Positions 1-8,430 of a stretch of DNA of 44,309 bases are shown piece by piece; position 1 is the stretch's first letter; each line of letters begins with the position of its first letter. The stretch comes from Streptomyces tauricus (GTDB taxonomy: Bacteria > Actinomycetota > Actinomycetes > Streptomycetales > Streptomycetaceae). Both the position numbers and the translations under genes were made by a program. The notes under the pieces are model-generated. The model was not told the DNA's origin, searched no databases, and worked only from the letters and a program-made list of their open reading frames with translations. Location: assembly GCF_014650955.1 (NCBI RefSeq), contig NZ_BMVY01000050.1, positions 1 through 44,309 of the forward strand. Reading direction: 5' to 3'.

Positions 1-112
1 GCCGCAGGCGCCGGCCGGCGCGAGCGCCGCCTGCTGGCCGTGGGCGCTGCCCGTGGTCGGCGCCGGCTGCCGTGGGCGCCCCGGGCGCAGGTTCCCCGCT
101 CCCCGAGGGGTG

Positions 113-517
113 TCAGACCTCGTGGTAGAAGCCCACGTTCACGCTGCGTGGGCCCGTGCGGTCGTGGATGACCAGTTCGCCCGAGCCGCCCATGGGCAGC
201 TTCGCCGTCCCGCCGTACGGCAGCGGCTGCTGGACCCCGCCGCCTCCGCCCACCAGCGAGAACCGCACCTCGGACGACGGGTCGTCGTGCGTGCCCCGCA
301 GCCAGGTCACCTGCCAGGTCCCCTCGGGCCCGCACAGGAACTCCAGGTGGACCCGCGAGACGAACAGCCAGTCGTCGGGCGTGGCGAGGCGGCACGCGCC
401 CCGGTCGCGCCCCACCCGCAGCACGGCACCCGGCTCGCTCGGCGCGTCGGCCATCTGCATTCCGGCCGTCGCGCCGGCGTCCGTCCCGGACACCGAGGCC
501 ATGGTGAGTTCGAGCAC
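113..517 (-). CDS. Small FHA-like domain protein
   Basis: The 134-residue product carries a pattern like a forkhead-associated (FHA) phosphothreonine-binding fold: a GRDRG turn at residues 36-40 and SRVHLEF at 54-60, the usual GR...SxxH spacing. The strands that follow end in a Gly-rich loop (LVGGGGGV). Nothing membrane-like is seen, so it is probably cytosolic. The GTG at 515-517 is chosen because AAGGAG lies five bases upstream; an internal ATG at 502 has no ribosome site. A much longer open frame runs upstream but covers the repeat-rich intergenic DNA and is not credible. The gene is divergent from the DUF1992 gene, and a perfect inverted repeat lies between them. A binding partner cannot be named. 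The FHA assignment is moderate because the fold is divergent. Confidence 0.6.
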   Translation of the reverse strand: MLELTMASVSGTDAGATAGMQMADAPSEPGAVLRVGRDRGACRLATPDDWLFVSRVHLEFLCGPEGTWQVTWLRGTHDDPSSEVRFSLVGGGGGVQQPLPYGGTAKLPMGGSGELVIHDRTGPRSVNVGFYHEV

Positions 518-534
518 GTGCGCTCCTTCGTTCC

Positions 535-567
535 CGCGCGTTCCGCGTTCCCGCGTTCCGACGTTCC
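535..567. repeat. Degenerate CGTTCC tandem repeats
   Basis: Several near-adjacent copies of CGTTCC/CGCGTTCC lie upstream of the FHA-like gene. They look like a slippage-prone short tandem repeat in its leader; no function is evident. Confidence 0.4.
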
Positions 568-666
568 GATTGTCCCGCGCCGGGACCTGTTCGACGCCCG
601 GCGACGTATCGCCGCCGAATGATAGAGCGCCGGGGTGTACGACGTCCGGCACAGTCGCATACCGCT

Positions 667-688
667 CCGCACGGTCCATACCGTGCGG
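667..688. promoter_or_regulatory. Inverted repeat, possible operator
   Basis: CCGCACGGT and ACCGTGCGG form a perfect 9-base inverted repeat around a 4-base spacer. The right arm recurs about 25 bases on at 699-714 (ACCGTGCGGCACGGT). The sites lie between two divergent genes, 70-90 bases before the DUF1992 start, where a regulator could bind. Confidence 0.45.
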
Positions 689-760
689 CACAGTTGCATA
701 CCGTGCGGCACGGTCGCACACCGCTCGCCGGTCCCGCGCGGCATCCCGCACAATGGACGC

Positions 761-1165
761 ATGACCGAGCGCAAACCTCCCGGAGTCAGCTTCGAGACGT
801 GGGTCGACCGGCAGATCCGCGAGGCGGAGGCACGCGGCGAGTTCACCGAACTCGCCGGTGCGGGCAAGCCGTTGCCGAGCGGCCCCGACACGTCGTACGA
901 CGAACTGTGGTGGATCAAGCAGAAGATGGCCCGCGAGGGCCTGTTCGTACTGCCTCCCACGCTGGCGCTGCGCAAGGAGGCGGAGGACGCGCTGGAGCAG
1001 GCCGCCGCGGCGCCGTCGGAGCGGGTGGTGCGGCGGATCGTCACGGAGATCAACGCGAAGATCCGCGACATGATGTTCAAGCCGCCGCCGGGCCCGCCCC
1101 TGGGCCTCAAGCCGTACGACGTGGACGAGATCGTCCGCGCCTGGCACGAGCGCCGCGCGGCCTGA
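761..1165 (+). CDS. DUF1992 (DnaJ-C28-like) family protein
   Basis: The 134-residue protein carries the DUF1992 signature near its N-terminus: a DRQIREAEARGEF helix followed by FTELAGAGKPL, at about residues 16-38. The family name comes from its occurrence in eukaryotic DNAJC28; the bacterial proteins have no assigned biochemical role. There is no signal peptide or membrane segment. A longer frame opens at 635, but that start would translate the inverted repeats upstream, so ATG 761 is used. A ribosome site is not obvious. A strong bidirectional hairpin follows at 1242-1290. The family call is good; the function is unknown. Confidence 0.8.
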   Translation: MTERKPPGVSFETWVDRQIREAEARGEFTELAGAGKPLPSGPDTSYDELWWIKQKMAREGLFVLPPTLALRKEAEDALEQAAAAPSERVVRRIVTEINAKIRDMMFKPPPGPPLGLKPYDVDEIVRAWHERRAA

Positions 1166-1241
1166 CGCACGAGCGCCGCGCGGCCTGACGCGCGACGGCG
1201 ACACCGGGCGGCGGCGGTTCACCCAAGCGCGTCCGCTCACC

Positions 1242-1290
1242 AGTGAGGAGGCCCCGCCCGGGCACTGTGCCCGGGCGGGGCCTCCTCACT
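1242..1290. terminator. Bidirectional hairpin terminator
   Basis: A perfect 23-base-pair inverted repeat (1242-1264 with 1268-1290) surrounds a 3-base loop, between the converging DUF1992 gene and the 1342-2106 gene. It is placed to end both transcripts. There is no clear U-tract, as is common in Streptomyces. Confidence 0.85.
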
Positions 1291-1341
1291 CACGCAACTC
1301 GCCTGCCACGCACGCCAGTCGCGGCGGCGCGGCGGCGAGGA

Positions 1342-2106
1342 TCAGATCTTCAACAGCCGTTCCGTCAGTTCGCGGTAGTCCTTCAGGGCCAGCCGCAACT
1401 GCTCCGTGTCGCCCTTGTCGTCGGCGGAGCCCTGCCAGGTCGTGCTCAGGGCGCGGCGCCGCTGGTTGACGGCGTCGGTGAACCGTTCGGCGACCTCCTG
1501 GAGCACCTGGTCCGCCTCCTCGACCGAGCCGCGGGGCCCGTCGACGAACCCGGCGACCGCGTGCTGCAGGCGCAGCGACCACTTGTCGCCCTCGTCGTGC
1601 GGCATGAGCCGCCCGCCGGAGCCCGCGCCGGTCCCGGTCCCCGCCCCGGCGTTCACCCTCGCCTCGGCGCCGAGGACGCCCTCGCGGGACGCGCCGGTCC
1701 GGCCGCCCGGAGCCGCCTTGCCCGTGCTCCCGGGAACCGTGCCCCCGGGAACCTTCCCGGCGCCCTCACGCGCCGGTGAGCGGTCCTGCTCCGGCGTACG
1801 CGGTCCGGTGGCCGGAATCCGACCCCCGACCATCGTGTCCTGGCCGCCGTCCCGGACGCGCTCCTGGGACGCCGTGTCCCGGCCGCCGAGCACATCGTCA
1901 CGCGCGGCGGAACCGGTCCGCGTCGAGGCCTCGGGCCCCGCCGTACCTGCCGCGCCCGCCGTGCCCGCGCTGCCCGTGAGCCGCCCGGCCGCGGACCCGC
2001 CGCCGTGCCCCGCGCCGCCCGTTCCCGGTGTCCTGGTCACATTGCCCCGCTCATCGCGCTCGTCCCGCTGGTCCCTGGACGGTCCTGCCGCGGTGTTGTC
2101 CGGCAT
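1342..2106 (-). CDS. Low-complexity protein with a C-terminal helical domain
   Basis: The first ~165 of 254 residues are Gly/Ala/Thr/Arg-rich low-complexity sequence with no membrane span. The last ~85 form a compact domain with the segment FVDGPRGSVEEADQVLQEV. The upstream gene has FVDSPRDAVVEADRLLGEV, so the two proteins share a domain and probably arose by duplication. ATG 2106 is supported by GGGGAG ten bases upstream. It starts five bases after the upstream stop, so the pair is translationally coupled. The family is conserved in Streptomyces, as far as I recognise it, without known function; the disordered N-terminus suggests a linker or partner-binding region. Confidence 0.75.
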   Translation of the reverse strand: MPDNTAAGPSRDQRDERDERGNVTRTPGTGGAGHGGGSAAGRLTGSAGTAGAAGTAGPEASTRTGSAARDDVLGGRDTASQERVRDGGQDTMVGGRIPATGPRTPEQDRSPAREGAGKVPGGTVPGSTGKAAPGGRTGASREGVLGAEARVNAGAGTGTGAGSGGRLMPHDEGDKWSLRLQHAVAGFVDGPRGSVEEADQVLQEVAERFTDAVNQRRRALSTTWQGSADDKGDTEQLRLALKDYRELTERLLKI

Positions 2107-2111
2107 ACGTC

Positions 2112-2801
2112 TCAACTCCCCTTCACATGGCGCCTGTTGAGCGCCCACGGCGCGTGCGAACGGCCGCGGGAGCTGTCGGTTCGAGTGGTGTCGGCCGCTT
2201 CCTCGCCGCCGTCCCTTTCGGCCTTCCGCAGCTGCGCCCTGTCGTCGCGCGCGGAGGTCGTCAGGGCTTCGAAGAGAGCGCGGGCCTCGACCAGGGACTC
2301 ACGCAGTTCCTCGGTGTCGGCCCGGTCGGCGCCGGCCCCGTTCGGGTTCACGGCCAGGTGGACACGGCGGTAGCCGTTCACGTGGTGCGCGTGGTGCACG
2401 GAGAGCGCGGAGAGCTGCTCCTCGTAACCGTCACCCGTCGGGAAGCCTCGCGCGCCCGCGACCTCGCCGAGCAGCCGGTCCGCCTCGACGACGGCGTCGC
2501 GCGGCGAGTCGACGAACTGCTCCTGGATCGCGGTCCAGCGGACCGCGTAACGGTCGCGCGCCGCGGGGTCCAGCGGCTGCTCGCGCAGCGACCCGTGCCG
2601 CTGCACGCGCTCCTCCAGCTCGCGCTCGGCGGCCTGGGAGTCGCCGTTGTGCCGGGCGAGTGCCCGGTCGTACTCGGGCCCGAAGCGCCGCTTCAGGCTC
2701 TGCCCGCCGCCCGCCCCGCGGGCCATCACGAGCCGAGCGATCACGGCGGCGACGACGGCCACCACGATCACGATCAGAACGATGATCACGCCTGTGGACA
2801 T
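2112..2801 (-). CDS. Single-span membrane protein of unknown function
   Basis: The 229-residue protein has a strongly hydrophobic Val/Ile segment at residues 4-26 (TGVIIVLIVIVVAVVAAVIA) followed by a basic, soluble remainder, so it is an N-terminally anchored protein facing the cytoplasm. The segment FVDSPRDAVVEADRLLGEV at about 96-114 is shared with the next gene, its likely paralogue. The soluble part is charged and helical. ATG 2801 has GGAAGG nine bases upstream; a longer open frame to 2909 lacks a site. It is first in a two-gene operon. The function is not known. Confidence 0.75.
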   Translation of the reverse strand: MSTGVIIVLIVIVVAVVAAVIARLVMARGAGGGQSLKRRFGPEYDRALARHNGDSQAAERELEERVQRHGSLREQPLDPAARDRYAVRWTAIQEQFVDSPRDAVVEADRLLGEVAGARGFPTGDGYEEQLSALSVHHAHHVNGYRRVHLAVNPNGAGADRADTEELRESLVEARALFEALTTSARDDRAQLRKAERDGGEEAADTTRTDSSRGRSHAPWALNRRHVKGS

Positions 2802-2926
2802 GGATTGCCTTCCGGGTTCTGGGCCCAGCGGGCCGCTTCTTCCGTCGGGTTGCCCGGACTTCGGGTAACAAACGGCCCGTGGCCGGATCCACGTCATGAG
2901 GGCCCTCAACCGGGCCCCGGGTCAGC

Positions 2927-5116
2927 TCACTTGGCGAGCCAGGTTCGTCCGGCCGGTTTCGGCGCCGACTCCTCGTAGGGCCGTTCCGCGTCGGAACCGC
3001 ACAGCTCGGAGTTCAGTTCCGTCACGAGCTGGGTGAGGTCGGTGGGCCGGTTCGGCCCCCACCAGTCGCCCAGCAGCTCGGCGAGGGACTCCTCCCGGGC
3101 CGCGGCCAGCTTCCCGGCCACCTCCCGCCCCTCCTCGGTGAGGACGAGGTCAAGACCCTCGCGTACGCCCAGACGCCGCTCCTCCACCTGGCGCGCGGCC
3201 GCGATGACGATCTGCAGGGGCACCCCGCTGTGTTCGGCGAGGGCGGCGGGTTCGGCCCAGCCGTAGCGCCGGATGCGCAGCAGCAGCCAGCTCGCGGCGG
3301 GCAGCAGGTCGTACCCGGCGCGGGCGGTGATCTTCTCGTAGATGTGCCGCCGCCCCTCCCTCGTGCCCAGTACGGACAGCGCGCGGCACACCTCGTCGTA
3401 CGAGGAGCGCTCGACGGGGTTGCTGGCGAGCGTCTGGGTGGCGTCGGGCGCCGTCACCGAGCCCCGCAGCCTGTCCTCGCGCAGGAACCAGGCGAGCACG
3501 AAGCCGACGGCGGCGACCGGGGCCGCGTACAGGAAGACGTCCGTGATGGAGACGGCGTACGCCTCGACGACGGGTGGCCGGAGCGCGGCCGGCAGCTCGC
3601 TGATGATCTTCGGGTCGGATTTGAGCGCGTCGGCGCCCAGGCCCGCCGGGAGTTCCTGCCCGCGGAGCACGTCGGCCAGTTCGGTGCCCAGCCGGCTCGT
3701 GAAGACCGAGCCGAAGATCGCGACACCGAACGAGGCGCCGATGGACCGGAAGAAGGTGGCGCCGGAGGTCGCGACGCCCAGGTCCTCGTACGAGACGGCG
3801 TTCTGCACGATCAGGACGAGGACCTGCATGACCAGGCCGAGCCCGAGGCCGAAGACGAGGAAGTACAGGCTCATCTCACCCGTGGAGCTGTCGACGTCGA
3901 GCCGGTGCAGGAGCAGCAGTCCGAGGGCCGTGACGGCGGTGCCCGCGATGGGGAACACCTTCCAGCGGCCCGTACGGCTGACGATCTGCCCGGACACGGT
4001 CGAGGAGACCAGCAGTCCGGCCACCATCGGCAGCATGTGCACGCCCGACATGGTGGGCGACACACCTTGGACGACCTGGAGGAACGTCGGCAGGTACGTC
4101 ATGGCACCGAACATCGCGAAGCCCACGACGAAGCTGATCACCGCGGCGAGGGTGAAGGTGCGGATGCCGAACAGTTTCAGCGGCAGTACGGGTTCGGCGG
4201 CGCGCCGCTCGACGGCCACGAACGCCACTCCGAGGACGACGCCGAGGACCGCGAGGCCGATGATCTGCGGCGAGCCCCAGCCCCAGGTGTTGCCGCCGAG
4301 CGAGGCGACGAGGACCAGGCAGGTGGCGACGGCCGCGATCAGGAACGTACCGAGGTAGTCGATCGTGTGGTGCCGGGAGCGGACCGGGATGTGCAGGACG
4401 GTGGCGATGACGGCGAGCGCGACGACCCCGACCGGCAGGTTGATGTAGAAGACCCAGCGCCAGCTCAGATGCTCGGTGAACAGCCCGCCGAGCAGCGGCC
4501 CGAGGACACTGGTCGCGCCGAAGACCGCGCCGAACAGCCCCTGGTACTTGCCCCTCTCCCGGGGCGGGACGATGTCGCCGACGATCGCCATCGACAGCAC
4601 GATGAGTCCGCCGCCGCCGAGGCCCTGGAGCGCGCGGAAGGCGATCAGCTGGGGCATGTTCTGCGCCATGCCGCACAGCGCCGAGCCGATCAGGAAGATC
4701 ACGACGGCGACCTGGAACAGCTTCTTGCGCCCGTACTGGTCACCGAGCTTGCCCCAGAGCGGGGTGGCGGCCGTGGAGGCCAGCAGATACGCCGTGACGA
4801 CCCACGACAGATGATCGAGCCCGCCCAGGTCGCTGACGATGGTCGGCAGCGCGGTCGACACGATGGTCTGGTCGAGCGCGGCGAGCAGCAGCCCCAGGAG
4901 CAGCGCCCCGATGGAGACGAGGACACCGCCCTGCATGTGCGGGGGAACGGCGGTGGCGCCGCGCGAATGATCTCGCGGATGCCGGGCCCCGGCTCCGGCC
5001 CCGGGACCACCGGGGACCTCCTCGGGCACACCCCCGCCGCCCGAGCCCCCGTCATCCCGCCCGCCACGCCGCCTGTCGCCCCGCCTGCCACCCCTGCCGT
5101 GCGCATCCTCGGCCAT
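2927..5116 (-). CDS. DHA2-family MFS drug exporter with C-terminal extension
   Basis: This 729-residue inner-membrane protein belongs to the EmrB/QacA (DHA2, 14-span) proton-driven multidrug exporters. After a Gly/Arg-rich tail of ~60 residues, span 1 carries ALDQTIVSTALPTI, and the loop motif GKLGDQYGRKK lies at ~122-132. WRWVFYINLPVG, typical of DHA2, follows span 6. Transport spans end near residue 555. The last ~160 residues are soluble, with an EVCRALSVLGTREGRRHIYEKIT helix block and a winged-helix-like stretch. That extension is unusual compared with the ~500-residue family norm. ATG 5116 has GGGAGG six bases upstream; an ATG at 5155 has no site. No regulator is adjacent, so the substrate cannot be inferred. 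Confidence 0.88.
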   Translation of the reverse strand: MAEDAHGRGGRRGDRRRGGRDDGGSGGGGVPEEVPGGPGAGAGARHPRDHSRGATAVPPHMQGGVLVSIGALLLGLLLAALDQTIVSTALPTIVSDLGGLDHLSWVVTAYLLASTAATPLWGKLGDQYGRKKLFQVAVVIFLIGSALCGMAQNMPQLIAFRALQGLGGGGLIVLSMAIVGDIVPPRERGKYQGLFGAVFGATSVLGPLLGGLFTEHLSWRWVFYINLPVGVVALAVIATVLHIPVRSRHHTIDYLGTFLIAAVATCLVLVASLGGNTWGWGSPQIIGLAVLGVVLGVAFVAVERRAAEPVLPLKLFGIRTFTLAAVISFVVGFAMFGAMTYLPTFLQVVQGVSPTMSGVHMLPMVAGLLVSSTVSGQIVSRTGRWKVFPIAGTAVTALGLLLLHRLDVDSSTGEMSLYFLVFGLGLGLVMQVLVLIVQNAVSYEDLGVATSGATFFRSIGASFGVAIFGSVFTSRLGTELADVLRGQELPAGLGADALKSDPKIISELPAALRPPVVEAYAVSITDVFLYAAPVAAVGFVLAWFLREDRLRGSVTAPDATQTLASNPVERSSYDEVCRALSVLGTREGRRHIYEKITARAGYDLLPAASWLLLRIRRYGWAEPAALAEHSGVPLQIVIAAARQVEERRLGVREGLDLVLTEEGREVAGKLAAAREESLAELLGDWWGPNRPTDLTQLVTELNSELCGSDAERPYEESAPKPAGRTWLAK

Positions 5117-5283
5117 GAAGACCTCCCGGCCACGAGAATCCCGTTCCTCTTCCATCCTGGTCGGTGTGACCGGTTATGGCCTGTTGGATTCGGCCAGGAG
5201 TTCGGGATTCCGGGGGTAACCGGGAGATTGTGTGGAGGGGGTCTGCATAATCGCTGGAGTTCGTACGGGGAAGGATCAACGAC

Positions 5284-6234
5284 GTGAGCGACCGGAGCGG
5301 TCATATATGCCCGGAATGCGGGGCACCCAGGGAGTCGGGGGGCTCCCCGACATGCGGCTGCGCGCGCAGAGCGGCGGACGAACTCCTGGAGACCCGGTCC
5401 GCCGAGACGGCAGCCGCGGAGGACTTCGACCCGCTGCGCATACGCCCCTACGTGGACCTGGAAGTACCCGCGGAGGGCGCCACCCCGGACCCCGGTAACG
5501 AGCGGCCGACCATAGCGATCCCGCTGCAACGCTCCGCGTCCGACGCCCACCCGGACGACGGGCACGACGCCTACAACAGCCACGACGTCCACAACGGTTA
5601 CGACGACCCCACGGCCGACCCCTCGGACACCCCCGAGAAGCCGAGCCGCCGACGTCGTTTCGTGCTCGTGGGTGCCGGCGCCACAGCGGTCGTGGTCGCG
5701 GCGGCGGGGTTCGCGAGCGGACTGTTCTCGTACGAGTCGCCGTCGCGGAACGGCGCGGCCCCGGACGACCTGCGCGCGAGCGTGCCGGACACGGCGGTGG
5801 ACGAGCCGTCCCCGTCGGACTCCGAGTCACCGTCGGCATCGGCGTCGGCCTCGGAATCCGCGTCGGCCAGTGAGAGCGCGACGCCGTCGGCCTCGGAGTC
5901 GCCGAGCGCCTCGGCCACCCCGTCCAGGACGTCCGCGACGACGCGCGCTCCCTCGCCGCAGAACTCGGTCAGCACCACCCCGCCGCCCGCCGACCCGACG
6001 GACAAGGCGGGCCCGGCGGTGCTGCGCCGCGGCGACGAGGGCCCCGAGGTCACCGAACTGCAGCTGCGCCTCAAGCAGTTGGCCCTCTACGTGGGCGACG
6101 CGGACGGCGACTACGACAACCGCACCGAGAACGCCGTACGCAACTACCAGTTCACCCGAGGCATAGACGCGGACCCAGGCGTCTACGACGAACAAACCCG
6201 AACCCGCCTGGAATCAGAAACATCAACCCCCTGA
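5284..6234 (+). CDS. Zinc-ribbon membrane protein with peptidoglycan-binding domain
   Basis: The 316-residue protein starts with a short zinc-ribbon-like knot (C9, C12, C24, C26). An acidic linker leads to a basic stop (SRRRRF) and one membrane span at ~125-147. Then come ~80 residues of Ser/Ala/Glu-rich spacer and a PG_binding_1 domain at ~245-310 (LRRGDEGPEVTELQLRLKQL, then DGDYDNRTENAVRNYQ). The topology implies a cytosolic N-terminus and an external C-terminus that contacts cell-wall glycan through a wall-spanning linker. GTG 5284 has GGAAGG upstream. It is divergent from the exporter. It may couple a cytosolic partner to the wall; no catalytic domain is seen. Confidence 0.82.
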   Translation: MSDRSGHICPECGAPRESGGSPTCGCARRAADELLETRSAETAAAEDFDPLRIRPYVDLEVPAEGATPDPGNERPTIAIPLQRSASDAHPDDGHDAYNSHDVHNGYDDPTADPSDTPEKPSRRRRFVLVGAGATAVVVAAAGFASGLFSYESPSRNGAAPDDLRASVPDTAVDEPSPSDSESPSASASASESASASESATPSASESPSASATPSRTSATTRAPSPQNSVSTTPPPADPTDKAGPAVLRRGDEGPEVTELQLRLKQLALYVGDADGDYDNRTENAVRNYQFTRGIDADPGVYDEQTRTRLESETSTP

Positions 6235-6240
6235 CCCCCG

Positions 6241-6520
6241 GGGGCACGGGGAACGGCGCAGTGTTTCGCCTTTCGCCCTCAGGGGCGCGGGGAACGGCGC
6301 AGTCCCTCGCCTTTCGCCCTTAGGGGCGCGGGGAACGGCGCAATCCTTTCGCCCCTCAGAGCCGCGGACAACGACGCAACCCTTCGCCCCTTCAGGGGCG
6401 CGGGGAACGGCGCAGTCTTTTCGCTTTTAGGGGCGCGGGGAACGGCGCAGCCCTTCACCTGCCAAGGGCACGGCGAACGACGCAGCCCTTCGCCTGCCAG
6501 GGGCGCGGGGAACGGCGCAA
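6241..6520. repeat. Array of eight GGGGCGCGGGGAACGGCGCA repeats
   Basis: Eight copies of a ~21-base element lie between the converging genes, starting near 6241, 6281, 6322, 6359, 6394, 6429, 6464 and 6499. Spacing is 35-41 bases, with CCCTTCGCC-type spacers. Copies 4 and 7 are degenerate. Related copies occur near 15405 and 15483. The element is a well-known scattered Streptomyces intergenic motif; a tight array like this is less common. No open frame fills the 316-base gap. Confidence 0.85.
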
Positions 6521-6550
6521 CCCCCCACAACGCCCCCCGCCCCCGCACAC

Positions 6551-7216
6551 TCACCCCACCCACAACCGAACTCCCCCGCCCTCCAACCCCTCCACTCGAA
6601 CCCCCCGAAGATCCCGAACAACCGCATCAGGCCGATGAATCCGAGCCCGATCCCCCACCCCCACCACCCGCATCCCCGCGGAGCGCCCCGCCGAGATCCC
6701 CGCCCCCGAGTCCTCGAACACCACGCACTCCTCAGGCGCGACGCCCAACTCTGCCGCCCCCTTCAAGAACCCCTCGGGATCCGGCTTGCTCGCCCCCACG
6801 GACTCCGCGGTGATCCGCAGTTCGGGCATCGCGAGCCCCGCCGCCCCCATCCGCGCGGCGGACAGCCCCACGTCCGCCGACGTGACGAGCGCGTGCGGCA
6901 CCCCCTGCTCCCGCAGGGACGCCAGAAACTCCGCCGCCCCCTCGATCGCCACGACCCCGTCCATGTCGGCGGTCTCCTCGGCGAGCATGCGCGCGTTGTC
7001 GGCGTAGTTCTGCTCCATGGGCCGGCTCGGCAGCAGCACGGCCATCGACGCGTACCCCTGCCGCCCGTGGACGACCTTCATGACCTCGTCCCCGTCGAGC
7101 CCGTGCCGGTCGGCCCAGCGGCGCCAGACGCGCTCGACGACGGCGTCCGAGTTGACGAGGGTGCCGTCCATGTCGAGCAGCAGGGCGCGGGCGGTCAGCA
7201 CGGTCGAGGCCGTCAT
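6551..7216 (-). CDS. HAD-family phosphatase (subfamily IA)
   Basis: This 221-residue cytosolic enzyme has the full HAD motif set: LLDMDGTLVNSD at ~13-24 with nucleophile D15 and acid D17, ALVTSA (motif II Ser/Thr), GASKPDPEGF (motif III Lys) and CVVFEDSGAGISAG (motif IV acids). A helical cap separates motifs I and II, as in phosphoglycolate- and sugar-phosphate phosphatases of the YfbT/GPP type. The chemistry is phosphomonoester hydrolysis through an aspartyl-phosphate; the natural substrate cannot be read from sequence. ATG 7216 is preferred over ATG 7222 because GGAG lies eight bases from it and only two from the other. The frame continues upstream through repeats, which is not credible. 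Confidence 0.87.
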   Translation of the reverse strand: MTASTVLTARALLLDMDGTLVNSDAVVERVWRRWADRHGLDGDEVMKVVHGRQGYASMAVLLPSRPMEQNYADNARMLAEETADMDGVVAIEGAAEFLASLREQGVPHALVTSADVGLSAARMGAAGLAMPELRITAESVGASKPDPEGFLKGAAELGVAPEECVVFEDSGAGISAGRSAGMRVVGVGDRARIHRPDAVVRDLRGVRVEGLEGGGVRLWVG

Positions 7217-7652
7217 CGGCATGCTCCAAAGCGTGGAATCGAAACGTTGAGTCGAGGCGCGGAATCGAAACGCGACCCCACACGCGGAACCCACGCGCGG
7301 AATCCCGGCGCGGAACCCCCGCACGCGGAACCCCCGCACGGATCAGGACGCGAAAAGATCACGGCGCAGCCGAGAACCGAACCCCGCCTCCGAGAGACAA
7401 GGTGGCCCCGCCCGCCGGTCAGGGAGTGCGAACGGGGACCACTTTGTTCCCCCACGGTACAAAACAAAGAGTGATCCCGCCACCCACGCACACCGAACCC
7501 GCACAGAACCCGTTCCGAAATCCCCGTCGGACATCTTGTCCTGTCATGCCCACGTCATTAACTTCTCACCTGACGCACATCTCCCGGAAACCGGCCCCCG
7601 CGAGCATTCAGTGGTTCGCAGGTCAACTTCCCCCCACCCGTAGGGAGTTCGC
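7217..7652. other. Intergenic stretch with degenerate GCGGAACCC repeats
   Basis: No gene is supported here. Between 7244 and 7335, several imperfect copies of CGCGGAACCC/CGCGGAATC follow one another. The remainder holds the promoter-like element at 7536-7564 and an ~80-base leader for the nuclease gene. Confidence 0.5.
7536..7564 (+). promoter_or_regulatory. Probable promoter of the secreted nuclease gene
   Basis: TTGTCC (7536-7541) and TAACTT (7559-7564) are 17 bases apart, a fair match to a vegetative -35/-10 pair, with a start expected near 7571. Confidence 0.4.
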
Positions 7653-8297
7653 ATGCCGAAGGTCTACGCGCGTCGACGGCTGAGTCTAGTGGCCGTCTTC
7701 GCCGCTCTGATAGCCATGGTCGGGCTTTTCAACGGCCCGACCGCCTCCGCCGCCCTGCCCACCCCGGTCAGCGCCGCCACCGCCCGCACCTACCTCGCCT
7801 CGCTCACCGTGGCGACCGAGGACCGCACCGGGTACGACCGCGATCTCTTCCCGCACTGGATCACCATCAGCGGCACCTGCAACACCCGCGAGACCGTGCT
7901 GAAGCGTGACGGTACGAACGTCGTCACCAGCTCCGCCTGCGCGGCCACCAGCGGCTCCTGGTACTCCGTCTACGACGGCGCCACCTGGACCGCCGCCTCC
8001 GACCTCGACATCGACCACCTCGTGCCGCTGGCCGAGGCCTGGGACTCCGGCGCCGACGGCTGGACCACCGCGCAGCGCCAGGCCTTCGCCAACGACCTGA
8101 CCCGCCCGCAGCTCATCGCCGTCACGGACAACGTGAACCAGTCGAAGAGCGACCAGGACCCGGCCGAGTGGATGCCGTCCCGCACGGCCTACGCCTGCAC
8201 CTACGTCCGTGCCTGGGTCCAGGTGAAGTACTACTACGACCTCTCCGTCGACTCCGCGGAGAAGAGCAAGCTCACCTCGGTCCTCAGCGGCTGCTGA
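7653..8297 (+). CDS. Secreted HNH-type nuclease (GmrSD C-domain-like)
   Basis: The 214-residue protein has a classic signal peptide: basic MPKVYARRR, a hydrophobic core, and a cut near TASA-AL at about residue 34. The mature part carries DLDIDHLVPLAEAWDSGA, the DHxxPL core of the HNH/DUF1524 nucleases. It is followed by LIAVTDNVNQSKSDQDPAEW, whose Asn and basic/acidic residues complete the metal site. Four cysteines flank the fold. It is an extracellular metal-dependent DNase-like protein of a family common in Streptomyces, perhaps used for nutrient nucleic acid. ATG 7653 has GGGAG six bases upstream and its own promoter. It ends at a 14-base-pair stem-loop. Confidence 0.87.
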   Translation: MPKVYARRRLSLVAVFAALIAMVGLFNGPTASAALPTPVSAATARTYLASLTVATEDRTGYDRDLFPHWITISGTCNTRETVLKRDGTNVVTSSACAATSGSWYSVYDGATWTAASDLDIDHLVPLAEAWDSGADGWTTAQRQAFANDLTRPQLIAVTDNVNQSKSDQDPAEWMPSRTAYACTYVRAWVQVKYYYDLSVDSAEKSKLTSVLSGC

Positions 8298-8332
8298 CCC
8301 GGCCCCGGAGCCGTATCTCTCGCGATGTCTCA

Positions 8333-8368
8333 TGCGACGGATCACGCGATCTCACGTGATCTGTCGCA
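8333..8368. terminator. Stem-loop after the nuclease gene
   Basis: A 14-base-pair stem (8333-8346 with 8355-8368, one G-U) and 8-base loop lie between two co-directional genes. It may terminate the nuclease transcript or act in the leader of the phosphatase gene. Confidence 0.5.
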
Positions 8369-8430
8369 GGAATGTCCCCACCGGCCTCCGTCGTTCCGTA
8401 CCGTACGGGGCGACGGAGGAGGTTGATCAC

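Noticed and set aside
1..112. A partial gene at the left edge
   Set aside because: Pro/Ala-rich frames are open on the minus strand but no start, motif or ribosome site can be seen in 112 bases.
3230..5287. A 685-residue rightward open frame
   Set aside because: It is antisense to the exporter, whose motifs and start are clear; its composition is that of a high-GC shadow frame.
6241..6520. A CRISPR array
   Set aside because: The repeat is a common Streptomyces element, spacers are short and similar to each other, and no cas genes are present.
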